A stretch of 11,973 bases of DNA, from positions 1 to 11,973 of the forward strand of contig FR890520.1 of the NCBI GenBank assembly GCA_000433415.1. Reading direction: 5' to 3'. The stretch comes from Clostridium sp. CAG:448. Its GTDB lineage: Bacteria > Bacillota > Clostridia > Oscillospirales > CAG-272. Every line of letters starts with the position of its first letter. Position 1 is the first letter of the stretch. This document shows, in pieces, positions 1 to 6,869 of the stretch. A program made the translations under genes and the position numbers. The notes under the pieces were generated by a model. That model worked only from the letters and a program-made list of their open reading frames with translations. It was not told the origin of the DNA and ran no database searches.

Positions 1-1144
1 CAAGCTTGGGCGAAACCGCCGCGGCAGTGACCACAATGTTCCCGACAATATCCGCCCCCGGGATGGTCAGCACGCCGGACGCCGCATTCCATGAAAAGCC
101 CGTGTAAGAAACGCCGCCGATGGTCACCTCCACGCTGTCCGGCAAATCCATATTTCCGGACGGATTGATGGTTGCCGTGTAATTGGTTCCGTGCGTTGCC
201 GACGCGGCGCCGACAAAGGTCAGTCCGGTCATATGGGCACTCACGGTATAGTTTGCGTTGCTCTGAAACTTTAAGGTAACCGTAATATCGCTGCTGACAA
301 CCACATCCCCGGAGACAACGGCTTTTCCTTGAGTCGTCAGGTATCCCGGCTTCGCCTTCGCATAGTACTTTAAGGTTTCCCCATGATAAATGTTGTCACC
401 GTCATTCAAATGCACGGTTGTCAAAACGCCTTGCACATATCTTTCGGTAGTCACGTACCAACCGTCCTCTGCATTTTGCGGGACAATGCTGACCTGGTAC
501 GTCGATCTCTTTGTACCCGATGCGGTAATCATCACATGACCGGTTACAGCTCCCTGCGGGATAGTCAGCGTGCCGGTAGCGTCCGAATTCTGCGTGTAGG
601 TAAAGCCGGTATATGCCGTGCTGCCGATCTTCACACTCACCGCGCTCTTTGCGGGGGCACTGTAACCGACCACAGGAATCAACGATGTCACATATTTCTC
701 CGAGGGCGTTGCGTTGGCGCTATTGGAAAGCGTCAGATGTTCAAGACTGCCGCTGACCGTATACGGATTGGAAACCGCAACCTTTTCGATCTTGATGGTC
801 GCTGTCCCGCCGAATGCCGCACTGTCCGCAACCACGGTGCCGGATGCATTCCCCTCCGCCATGTGGTATCCGGCAGCCGCGGTGGCACTCCATTCGATCT
901 CGTCCCCCAGATAAATAGCATCCCCGTGTGCCAGCGTCACCTCACTGCCGTTTCTTATCGCCTTTGCCAGCAGCGTGCAGTTCGTCCCCAAAAGCAGGAT
1001 ACTGCCGTTTTTCTCAACCGTCACCCCGGTACTTGCATCACTGTCCCTGTAACCGTCCGCCTTAGCAATCACCGCTACGGTATGCGAGCCGACCGAAAGC
1101 GCCAGCCAACCGGGCAGCATCGATAAATCAACTGTTTTACTCAT
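1..1144 (-). CDS. Ig-like tandem-repeat protein, phage tail/surface-type (partial, C-terminus off window)
   Basis: The frame is open from the ATG at 1144 to the left edge, giving at least 381 residues with no stop. The start follows an AAGGAG ribosome-binding site and lies 27 bases after the previous stop. No signal peptide or membrane segment is visible. The chain is rich in Thr, Ser, Gly and Val and looks all-beta. Two tandem units of about 170 residues are seen. Each opens with a D-x-I-Y-x-G-E/D module (residues 75 and 250) and continues with a second module. That module carries YTVS (128, 299), YTGF (178, 347) and a G-x-LTIP...V-x-G-x-V/I-x-I/V-TA stretch (191-208, 357-375). Ig-like repeat architecture of this kind is common in phage tail, baseplate and fibre proteins and in bacterial surface proteins. 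With no secretion signal and two phage-like genes upstream, I infer a virion structural role. The specific family is not recognised. Confidence 0.75.
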   Translation of the reverse strand, partial: MSKTVDLSMLPGWLALSVGSHTVAVIAKADGYRDSDASTGVTVEKNGSILLLGTNCTLLAKAIRNGSEVTLAHGDAIYLGDEIEWSATAAAGYHMAEGNASGTVVADSAAFGGTATIKIEKVAVSNPYTVSGSLEHLTLSNSANATPSEKYVTSLIPVVGYSAPAKSAVSVKIGSTAYTGFTYTQNSDATGTLTIPQGAVTGHVMITASGTKRSTYQVSIVPQNAEDGWYVTTERYVQGVLTTVHLNDGDNIYHGETLKYYAKAKPGYLTTQGKAVVSGDVVVSSDITVTLKFQSNANYTVSAHMTGLTFVGAASATHGTNYTATINPSGNMDLPDSVEVTIGGVSYTGFSWNAASGVLTIPGADIVGNIVVTAAAVSPKL

Positions 1145-1171
1145 TCTGTTTTTCTCCTTCCTTCCGCATTC

Positions 1172-1843
1172 TTATGCGTGTACTGTTCCGATTTCCTGAC
1201 CGTCCGCCAGGATGACGTAAGCTGTCGCGCCGTGAACCTCCGAAAAGGTCAATGCCGTCCCGTTTACCGAAGGCTGCGATACCCTTTCCAACTGATCCCG
1301 AACAGGCACCGGCGGCAGCACGCCGCTTGGATGAAAGACCGGCACGCGCCGCGCGCAGTCCACGCTTCCCAAGCAGCAATCTCCGTCATACACCGCGTAA
1401 ATATCGCGCCGCAGGCGCTGCACAAAAAAGGTTCCGCCGAACAGCCCGTTCGCAATGGCATCCATGATCACGGCGGTCCCGCACGATGCCACCCATGTGC
1501 GGACATCGCGTGCATAGGTTTCCAGATACCACCCGGAAAGCTCCCGCCATGCTTTCTCAAAGCACGCATATGACCGGTCGTAAACCCCGGCGTCCGCCGT
1601 GCCGAGATCCAGCATGGCGCACAGATAAGAGGTATACAGAATGCGCCCCCACGCACCCCGGACCAGCAGTTCCTTTTCCGCATCCGTCGAATAGTTGTAC
1701 GACCGCACATACCGCGGTGCAAGACCGAGAATCCGTATCTGCACCCGTGCCTCCAGATCGTTGACCCAGCCGACTTTGACGGCTGTACCAAACCGGTTCG
1801 GACGCATAGCGTCCACTGCCGTCATCAATTCACCGAGTTTCAT
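1172..1843 (-). CDS. Phage-like structural protein with C-terminal fibronectin-III-like tail
   Basis: This is a 223-residue protein. I chose the ATG at 1843, behind an AGGAGG 7 bases upstream; an in-frame TTG immediately before it is less likely. Residues 1 to about 80 are clearly homologous to the upstream 126-residue protein: 18 of the first 43 aligned positions are identical, including F-x4-KV-x-W-x-N-x2-E-x-R-x-Q-x2-ILG. From about residue 188 the protein ends in a short beta unit that includes GTALTFSEVHGATAYVILAD, then G-x-E-IGTV. This resembles the fibronectin-III-like units common in Firmicutes phage tail and fibre proteins. It overlaps the upstream gene by 14 bases, so the two are probably translationally coupled. 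I believe this small-protein family occurs among structural genes of clostridial phages, but that is from memory. The exact role (neck, connector or baseplate accessory) is unknown. Confidence 0.75.
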   Translation of the reverse strand: MKLGELMTAVDAMRPNRFGTAVKVGWVNDLEARVQIRILGLAPRYVRSYNYSTDAEKELLVRGAWGRILYTSYLCAMLDLGTADAGVYDRSYACFEKAWRELSGWYLETYARDVRTWVASCGTAVIMDAIANGLFGGTFFVQRLRRDIYAVYDGDCCLGSVDCARRVPVFHPSGVLPPVPVRDQLERVSQPSVNGTALTFSEVHGATAYVILADGQEIGTVHA

Positions 1844-2210
1844 CAAAATTCCTCCTCTCTTCTGATACTACCCCTCCAAAACGTCCGGTCAGGCAGTAAT
1901 ACCGACGGAAATCCGCCACATACGCCTCTACAATGGCACTGGCGTTGGCAAATCCTTCCCCGTTCCCCCGTAAAAGGTCCATCATTGCCATCAGATACCA
2001 CGGATAAATCCGATAATAGGGCGCACGCAGAATCAGATCCGTGTCGCGATCCTGTTCCGTTTCGTAAAGAACAAGATTCCCCGGACCAATCCCCAGAATT
2101 TCCGTCTGGATACGCCCCTCAATCTGGTTCAGCCACGCCACCTTCTGCCGCGCGGAAAAATGATTTTTTCTGATTGTGTCTGTATAGCGGATTGCCTCTC
2201 CGACCGTCAT
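1830..2210 (-). CDS. Small phage-like structural protein, first gene of the cassette
   Basis: This is a 126-residue soluble protein. I chose the ATG at 2210 because AGGAGG lies 8 bases upstream and a promoter sits just beyond it. The frame runs open further upstream, but that stretch lies beyond the promoter. Residues 1-110 match the N-terminal half of the next gene (conserved GE, R-x-N-x-F, KV-x-W-x-N, E-x-R-x-Q, ILG, P). The C-terminal extension of that gene is absent, so the pair looks like a duplication in which one copy gained a beta tail. The protein looks mainly helical, with an aromatic-rich stretch around residues 65-77. The function is not recognised; a phage neck or head-tail accessory role is inferred from its neighbours and family resemblance. 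Confidence 0.75.
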   Translation of the reverse strand: MTVGEAIRYTDTIRKNHFSARQKVAWLNQIEGRIQTEILGIGPGNLVLYETEQDRDTDLILRAPYYRIYPWYLMAMMDLLRGNGEGFANASAIVEAYVADFRRYYCLTGRFGGVVSEERRNFDETR

Positions 2211-2240
2211 ATTCTCATCCTCCTTTTCCGGACTGTTCCC

Positions 2241-2269
2241 ATTGTAGCATACCGGCGGATTTCTGTCGT
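2241..2269 (-). promoter_or_regulatory. Extended -10 sigma-A promoter for the phage-like cassette
   Basis: Read on the minus strand, a -35 ACGACA (2264-2269) is followed by a 17-base spacer and a -10 TACAAT (2241-2246). A TATG-C extension lies directly before the -10, matching the TRTGN element. The predicted start is near 2234, leaving a short leader with AGGAGG before the ATG at 2210. This implies that the three genes are transcribed as a unit starting here rather than by read-through from a longer upstream phage operon. Confidence 0.6.
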
Positions 2270-2371
2270 CACCGTATAGACGCGTCCGGCAACAAATCCG
2301 CTGCCGGGCGCATACACTGAGAATAAATGACAATTCTGCCGGATTCTGTCCGGAAAAAGGAGATAAGAAAT

Positions 2372-3133
2372 ATGGAACTAATATTTGAAGCCTCCGTCGG
2401 TGTTCTGCTTCCCTTTCTCGGAACCGGTTGCGGAGCGGCAACGGTGTTTTTTCTGCGACGGCAACCGGGAAAACGCCTGGAACGTTTTTTTCTCGGCTTT
2501 GCCGCCGGGGTCATGATTGCCGCATCGGTCTGGTCACTGCTGATTCCCTCCATTGAAATGGCACAAAAAACAGCCGTACCCGCCTGGCTGCCTGCGGTCA
2601 CGGGATTTCTCGGGGGCGTTGCGGTACTGGTGCTTCTGGACGAAGCAATCCGGCATCTGCATCCGGAACGCGCCGGACGCTCCATGCTTTTGCTGGCGGT
2701 CACCCTGCACAATATTCCGGAGGGCATGGCAGTCGGCGTGGTAATGGCAGGCATGCTGCGGGATCCTGTCGCAATTCCGTTTGCCGAGGCGTTAGCGCTC
2801 TCGGTCGGCATTTCCATTCAGAATTTCCCGGAAGGCGCCATCATCTCAGCTCCCCTCTCCGCCGCCGGCATGCACCGGCGCCGCGCCTTTCTGTACGGCG
2901 TCCTCTCCGGCGTTGTGGAACCGATCGGCGCACTTCTGACCATCCTGCTGACCGCACTGGTCACTCCCGCCCTCCCCTATATTCTCGCCTTTGCCGCAGG
3001 CGCCATGATCTATGTGGTGGCACAAGAGCTGATTCCCGAAATGCAGGCGGACGGCGACGGAAAAACCGGGGTTTTGGGTGTCGCGTGCGGCTTTGCGGTC
3101 ATGATGCTTCTGGATGTCGCGCTCGGCGGATAA
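2372..3133 (+). CDS. ZIP family divalent metal transporter (GufA/ZupT-like)
   Basis: This is a 253-residue integral membrane protein with about eight hydrophobic segments, probably importing Zn2+, Fe2+ or related divalent cations. The metal-binding helices carry HNIPEG at residues 113-118 and QNFPEG at 150-155. A G-V-V-E-P motif follows at 180-184, and A-Q-E-L-I-P-E at 217-223. The Gln in place of the second helix His is usual in the GufA branch of the ZIP family, as I recall it. A charged loop with E91, H95 and H97 lies before the first motif. The start is set by AAGGAG at 2357-2362, 9 bases before the ATG; an in-frame ATG further upstream has no such site. It diverges from the phage-like cassette and is followed by iron-enzyme genes on the same strand, which fits metal supply. 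The substrate cannot be read from sequence. Confidence 0.9.
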   Translation: MELIFEASVGVLLPFLGTGCGAATVFFLRRQPGKRLERFFLGFAAGVMIAASVWSLLIPSIEMAQKTAVPAWLPAVTGFLGGVAVLVLLDEAIRHLHPERAGRSMLLLAVTLHNIPEGMAVGVVMAGMLRDPVAIPFAEALALSVGISIQNFPEGAIISAPLSAAGMHRRRAFLYGVLSGVVEPIGALLTILLTALVTPALPYILAFAAGAMIYVVAQELIPEMQADGDGKTGVLGVACGFAVMMLLDVALGG

Positions 3134-3139
3134 TATTTT

Positions 3140-3160
3140 TGACAGGATGTGATCACGTCA
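3140..3160. promoter_or_regulatory. Imperfect inverted repeat upstream of the flavodiiron promoter, possible operator
   Basis: Two 9-base arms, TGACAGGAT and ATCACGTCA, flank a GTG centre and match at 7 of 9 paired positions; the core contains the palindrome GTGATCAC. The repeat sits 12 bases upstream of the -35 box, a position compatible with a transcriptional activator. The half-site loosely resembles CRP/FNR-family sites, but the spacing is not canonical. Regulation is inferred only from position and symmetry. Confidence 0.3.
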
Positions 3161-3172
3161 CCAAAGGAAGCG

Positions 3173-3201
3173 TTGATTTTTCCGGAAAAATGTGGTATAC
3201 T
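3173..3201 (+). promoter_or_regulatory. Sigma-A promoter for the flavodiiron operon
   Basis: A -35 TTGATT (3173-3178), a 17-base spacer and a -10 TATACT (3196-3201) are preceded by TGTGG, an extended -10 element. The predicted start is near 3208, giving a leader of about 36 bases with AAAGGAG before the ATG at 3244. No terminator was seen between the ZIP gene and this promoter. Confidence 0.75.
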
Positions 3202-3243
3202 GCTTGCAGAGCCCCAATCATAATCCCAAAGGAGATGTGAAAA

Positions 3244-5034
3244 ATGCATGTAACCGGAGATATCTACTATATCGGTGTCAACGACCGCAACATTGACCTG
3301 TTTGAAGGACAGTATACCGTTCCCAACGGCATGGCGTACAATTCCTACGTCATTATGGACCAAAAGATTGCCGTTATGGATACGGTCGACCGCAATTTTA
3401 CCCACGAGTGGCTGGATCAGCTTGCCGCCGTGCTGGGAGACCGGAAACCGGACTATTTGGTAGTCCAGCATATGGAACCGGATCACTCTGCTAATATTGC
3501 CAATTTTCTGAAGGTCTACCCGGACGCCACCGTGGTCGCAAACGCCAAGACTTTTACCATGATCGACAACTTTTTCGGCGCGGGACTGTGCAACAAAACG
3601 CTGACGGTCAAGGACGGCGAAACCCTGTCGTTGGGCAGACACACGCTGACCTTCCTGTTTGCGCCCATGGTGCACTGGCCGGAGGTCATGGTCACTTACG
3701 ACGACACGGACAAAGCTCTCTTTTCCGCCGACGGATTCGGTAAATTCGGCGCGCTGGATGCCGAAGAGGACTGGGCGTGTGAGGCACGCCGGTACTATTT
3801 CGGCATCGTCGGCAAATACGGCACGCAGGTGCAGGCGCTTCTGCGCAAGGTCGCGCCGCTGGACATCGCGCTCATCTGCCCGCTCCACGGTCCGGTCCTG
3901 CGTGAAAACTTAGGCTACTATATCGGACTCTATCAAACCTGGTCCTCCTATACGCCGGAAACCGACGGCATCCTGATCGCCTACACCTCGGTCTACGGGA
4001 ACACCCGGAATGCCGTGGAATTGCTCGCGGACCGTCTCCGCGCCAAGGGCTGCCCGCGGGTAGAGGTACAGGATCTTGCCCGCTGCGATATGGCAGAGGC
4101 GGTGGAGGATGCGTTCCGCTACGGCAAGCTGGTGCTCGCCACCACCACCTATAATGCGGAGATTTTCCCTTTCATGCGCCAGTTTATCGAGCATCTGACC
4201 GAGCGCAACTACCAGAACCGCACCGTCGCGCTGATCGAAAACGGCTCCTGGGCGCCGCTTGCCGCCAAAATCATGCGCGGTATGTTTGAAAAGTCCAAGA
4301 ATATCACCTTCACGGATACCACCGTTACCATCAAATCCGCACTGAACGAGGAAAACCGCACACAGCTTGACGCCATGGCAGACGAGCTGTGCCGGGAGTA
4401 CGTTTCCCGGTCTGCGGCGCTTGCGGACAAAAACGACCTGCGCGCCCTGTTCCGCATCGGCTACGGTCTGTATGTAGTCACCTCCAACGACGGCAAAAAG
4501 GACAACGGGCTGGTGGTCAACACGGTCACACAACTGACTGATCATCCCAACCGCATTGCCGTCACCATCAACAAAGCCAACTATTCCCACCACGTTATCC
4601 GCCAGACCGGCATTCTGAATGTCAACTGCCTGTCCGTCGACGCCCCCTACAGCCTCATTGAAACCTTCGGCTTCCAGAGCGGCAGAAACGCCGACAAGTT
4701 TGCCGGTTGCACACCCGCGCGGGCAGACAACGGTCTTGCAATCCTGCCGCGGTATATCAATGCCATGCTGTCCCTGCGCGTCACGGATTATGTGGATCTC
4801 GGCTCACACGGCATGTTCATCTGCTCGGTTACCGAAGCGCGCGTCATGAGTGACGCGGAAAGCATGACCTATGCCTATTATCAGAAACATGTCAAACCCG
4901 CCCCCGAGACTGCGGGCAAAAAGGGGTACGTCTGCAAGGTCTGCGGCTATGTCTACGAGGGGGACACTCTGCCGGAGGATTTTGTATGCCCGCTCTGCAA
5001 GCACGGCGCAGCCGATTTTGAACCGATCCAATGA
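3244..5034 (+). CDS. Flavodiiron protein fused to flavin-reductase and rubredoxin domains (FprA-Hrb fusion)
   Basis: This 596-residue soluble enzyme probably reduces O2 to water and/or NO to N2O. Four domains are seen. A metallo-beta-lactamase-like diiron domain (about 1-235) has H76-x-E78-x-D80-H81, H144, D163 and H215 as diiron ligands. A flavodoxin domain (about 242-390) has the FMN loop TSVYGNT at 248-254. A flavin-reductase-like domain (about 398-550) includes GLYVVTSNDGKKDNGLVVNT. A C-terminal rubredoxin (560-596) has CxxC pairs at C564/C567 and C582/C585. In Moorella the last two domains form a separate high-molecular-weight rubredoxin (Hrb) that feeds electrons from NADH to FprA; here they are on one chain, so the protein may be a self-contained NAD(P)H oxidase or NO reductase. 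All key ligands are present. AAAGGAG lies 9 bases before the ATG. The stop overlaps the next start as ATGA. Confidence 0.95.
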   Translation: MHVTGDIYYIGVNDRNIDLFEGQYTVPNGMAYNSYVIMDQKIAVMDTVDRNFTHEWLDQLAAVLGDRKPDYLVVQHMEPDHSANIANFLKVYPDATVVANAKTFTMIDNFFGAGLCNKTLTVKDGETLSLGRHTLTFLFAPMVHWPEVMVTYDDTDKALFSADGFGKFGALDAEEDWACEARRYYFGIVGKYGTQVQALLRKVAPLDIALICPLHGPVLRENLGYYIGLYQTWSSYTPETDGILIAYTSVYGNTRNAVELLADRLRAKGCPRVEVQDLARCDMAEAVEDAFRYGKLVLATTTYNAEIFPFMRQFIEHLTERNYQNRTVALIENGSWAPLAAKIMRGMFEKSKNITFTDTTVTIKSALNEENRTQLDAMADELCREYVSRSAALADKNDLRALFRIGYGLYVVTSNDGKKDNGLVVNTVTQLTDHPNRIAVTINKANYSHHVIRQTGILNVNCLSVDAPYSLIETFGFQSGRNADKFAGCTPARADNGLAILPRYINAMLSLRVTDYVDLGSHGMFICSVTEARVMSDAESMTYAYYQKHVKPAPETAGKKGYVCKVCGYVYEGDTLPEDFVCPLCKHGAADFEPIQ

Positions 5035-5855
5035 GCCTTGACAGAAAAGATTTTTCACAGGAACGCGAGATCGAATGCACCGGCTGTTCGGCGGAAAACA
5101 CCTCGTCGGTGCGCGTTTCCCGCTTCATCCGTCGGTTGGACGCCTATTTTGCCACCAATGATCTGGCGGGGGCAGGACAACACCTGTCCTTCTGGGAGGG
5201 GGAGATGCGCGCGGACGGCGACACGGCAGGACTCATCACGGTTCTGAATGAGGAAGTCGGTTACTTCCGCCGCACCGGCGACCGGGAAAATGCCCTGCGC
5301 GTGACCCGTGAAGTGCTCTCCCTGCTTGATGCTTTCGGTGCCGACCGCCACCCTGCCGGGGCAACAGTGCTGATCAATGCAGCCACTACGCTCAAATTCT
5401 GCGAACGCCCCGCCGAAGGCTTGCCACTGTATGACCGGGCACAGGCAGTCTACCGGGAAAACGGCAAAGAGGACACGTTTGAATATGCCGCATTGCTCAA
5501 CAACAAAGCCGCCGCGCTCTGCGACCTTGCGCGTTACGACGAGGCGGAAGCGTGCAATCTGCGTGCCATCGACATCCTGCAAAAGATCGGCGGGCATGAC
5601 GGAGAGATCGCGGTCACGCTCGTCAACTATGCCCATCTGCTCTATGACCGGAACGAAAACGACGTTCCGCGCGTTGAAAAGACCCTGGATGCGGCTTGGG
5701 AACTGCTCAATTCCCCCCGTCAGCCCCACGATGCCAACTATGCCTTTATCCTCTCCAAGTGCGCGCCTTCCCTGCGCTATTTCGGACGCACCGTTGAAGC
5801 GGACGCACTGGAGGCAGTCGCGGCGGAAATCTATGCGGCGGGGGCTATATCATGA
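5031..5855 (+). CDS. Tetratricopeptide repeat protein coupled to the flavodiiron gene
   Basis: This is a 274-residue soluble, helical protein with no signal peptide. About five TPR-like helical pairs are visible, near residues 66-100, 108-142, 150-184, 191-226 and 235-269. The clearest contain NNKAAALCDLARYDEAEACN and VNYAHLLYDRNE. The first 30 residues are not TPR and hold a C16-x2-C19 pair. TPR folds bind proteins or peptides and have no catalytic role of their own. The start overlaps the flavodiiron stop as ATGA and the stop overlaps the next start as ATGA, so all three are probably translated in a coupled way. A TPR gene next to DUF4037 is an arrangement I recall from other gut Clostridia, so the two products may act as a pair. 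The partner or substrate is unknown. Confidence 0.8.
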   Translation: MSLDRKDFSQEREIECTGCSAENTSSVRVSRFIRRLDAYFATNDLAGAGQHLSFWEGEMRADGDTAGLITVLNEEVGYFRRTGDRENALRVTREVLSLLDAFGADRHPAGATVLINAATTLKFCERPAEGLPLYDRAQAVYRENGKEDTFEYAALLNNKAAALCDLARYDEAEACNLRAIDILQKIGGHDGEIAVTLVNYAHLLYDRNENDVPRVEKTLDAAWELLNSPRQPHDANYAFILSKCAPSLRYFGRTVEADALEAVAAEIYAAGAIS

Positions 5856-6772
5856 ACGGGCTCGCACTTGCGCGTGCGTATTATGAAACCTGCGGGAAAC
5901 CCATGATTGAAGCGCATTTTGCCGATGTCAGTGATCGAATTGCCGTGGGACTTGTCGGGCACGGTTCGGAATGCTTCGGCTTTGACGATACCCTCTCGCA
6001 GGATCACGACTTTGCCCCCGGCTTCTGCCTGTGGCTGACCGAGGAGGACGACTGTGCGTTCGGATTCCGCCTGTTCCGTGCCTACCGGGCGCTTCCGGAC
6101 ACCTTCGCAGGTACTTCCCTGCAGCAAAAAAGCCTGCGCGGCGCGAACGGACGCGGCGTGCAGACCATACGGGAATTCTATTCCTTTTATACAGAGACAG
6201 GCGACATTCCGGAAAGCAACCGCGCATGGCTTGCCATTCCCGACTTTTATCTTGCCGAGGCGACCAACGGCGCAGTCTTTTGTGATCCCGTGGGCGAATT
6301 TACCCGCATCCGCGAAGGACTCCTCCGTCGCCCGGCGGACGTACGGTACAAAAAACTCGGCTCCGCGCTCTTTTACATGGCGCAGACCGGGCAATACAAT
6401 TATGCGCGCTGTCTGCAGCACGGCGAAAAGACTGCCGCCGCCATCGCGCTTGCCGATTTCTGCCGCCATACGGCAGAGGCGCTGTTTCTGCTCTGCGACC
6501 GTTACGCGCCCTACTATAAATGGCTCTTTCGTGCACTGCGCACCCTGCCGGATTGTGTGCAAACGGCGGAAGCCCTGGAGCAGCTGCTTGCCGCCCCCTA
6601 CGAACAGGCGCGCAATCAAACCGTCATCGAGGAGATCGCCGGTACGGTACAGGAGCGTCTGCGCCGCGCGGGGCTCTGCACCTGCCGCGATTCCTATCTG
6701 GAGCCGTACGCCTACGAGATACAAAAACAAATCCGTGACGGTGACTTACGCACACTTCCGGTCATGCTCTGA
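5852..6772 (+). CDS. DUF4037 nucleotidyltransferase-like protein
   Basis: This is a 306-residue cytoplasmic protein. Residues 36-54 read GHGSECFGFDD followed by QDHDF. This is the G-S...D-x-D signature of the polymerase-beta-type nucleotidyltransferase fold, with S39 in the nucleotide loop and D51 and D53 as likely metal-binding acids. The sequence matches the DUF4037 family as I know it: PGFC near 56-59, a conserved GxxR and QYNY at 181-184, and the PYYKW-x-FRAL segment at 220-229. The C-terminal half is helical, as in nucleotidyltransferases that carry a HEPN-like or substrate-binding helical domain. The biological reaction is not known; transfer of a nucleotide to a protein, RNA or small molecule is possible. 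It is the last of three genes coupled by ATGA overlaps. No hairpin terminator follows its stop, so some transcripts may continue into the rubrerythrin gene. Confidence 0.85.
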   Translation: MNGLALARAYYETCGKPMIEAHFADVSDRIAVGLVGHGSECFGFDDTLSQDHDFAPGFCLWLTEEDDCAFGFRLFRAYRALPDTFAGTSLQQKSLRGANGRGVQTIREFYSFYTETGDIPESNRAWLAIPDFYLAEATNGAVFCDPVGEFTRIREGLLRRPADVRYKKLGSALFYMAQTGQYNYARCLQHGEKTAAAIALADFCRHTAEALFLLCDRYAPYYKWLFRALRTLPDCVQTAEALEQLLAAPYEQARNQTVIEEIAGTVQERLRRAGLCTCRDSYLEPYAYEIQKQIRDGDLRTLPVML

Positions 6773-6796
6773 CCCAAAAAAGCGTAACAAAATCAC

Positions 6797-6825
6797 TTGA
6801 AAACCGCCGAACAATGTGCTATAAT
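6797..6825 (+). promoter_or_regulatory. Strong sigma-A promoter for reverse rubrerythrin
   Basis: TTGAAA (6797-6802), a 17-base spacer and a perfect TATAAT (6820-6825) are preceded by TGTGC, an extended -10 element. The predicted start is near 6832, with an A-rich leader and CGGAGG at 6856-6861, 8 bases before the ATG. It suggests high, independent expression of the rubrerythrin. Confidence 0.85.
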
Positions 6826-6869
6826 AGTGTCACAACACAAAAACAAACCAAAAAACGGAGGTTACAAAC

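Noticed and set aside
383..1126. Open frame of 247 codons on the plus strand
   Set aside because: It lies wholly opposite the Ig-like protein gene, has Cys- and Arg-rich composition with no domain, and has no ribosome-binding site; it is an antisense shadow.
2211..2371. Plus-strand promoter for the ZIP gene
   Set aside because: Only weak hexamer matches with poor spacing were found, so I do not call one although the gene must be transcribed from somewhere here.
2211..2441. Longer version of the first phage-like protein reaching back to 2441
   Set aside because: It would read through the promoter and into the divergent ZIP gene; AGGAGG points to the ATG at 2210.
3010..3888. Open frame of 292 codons on the minus strand
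   Set aside because: It runs antisense to the ZIP end and the flavodiiron start and across a good plus-strand promoter; the protein shows no recognisable fold.
5831..6730. Open frame of 299 codons on the minus strand
   Set aside because: It is almost entirely antisense to DUF4037, which has clear family motifs and a coupled start; the minus-strand product has none.
6054..6800. Open frame of 248 codons on the plus strand inside DUF4037
   Set aside because: It is a +1-type shadow rich in Arg, Pro and Ser with no motif or ribosome-binding site.
6813..6838. TGTG...CACA symmetry over the rubrerythrin -10 as a CRP/FNR or Rex site
   Set aside because: The spacing between half-sites is wrong for these families and the symmetry is carried mostly by the promoter elements themselves.
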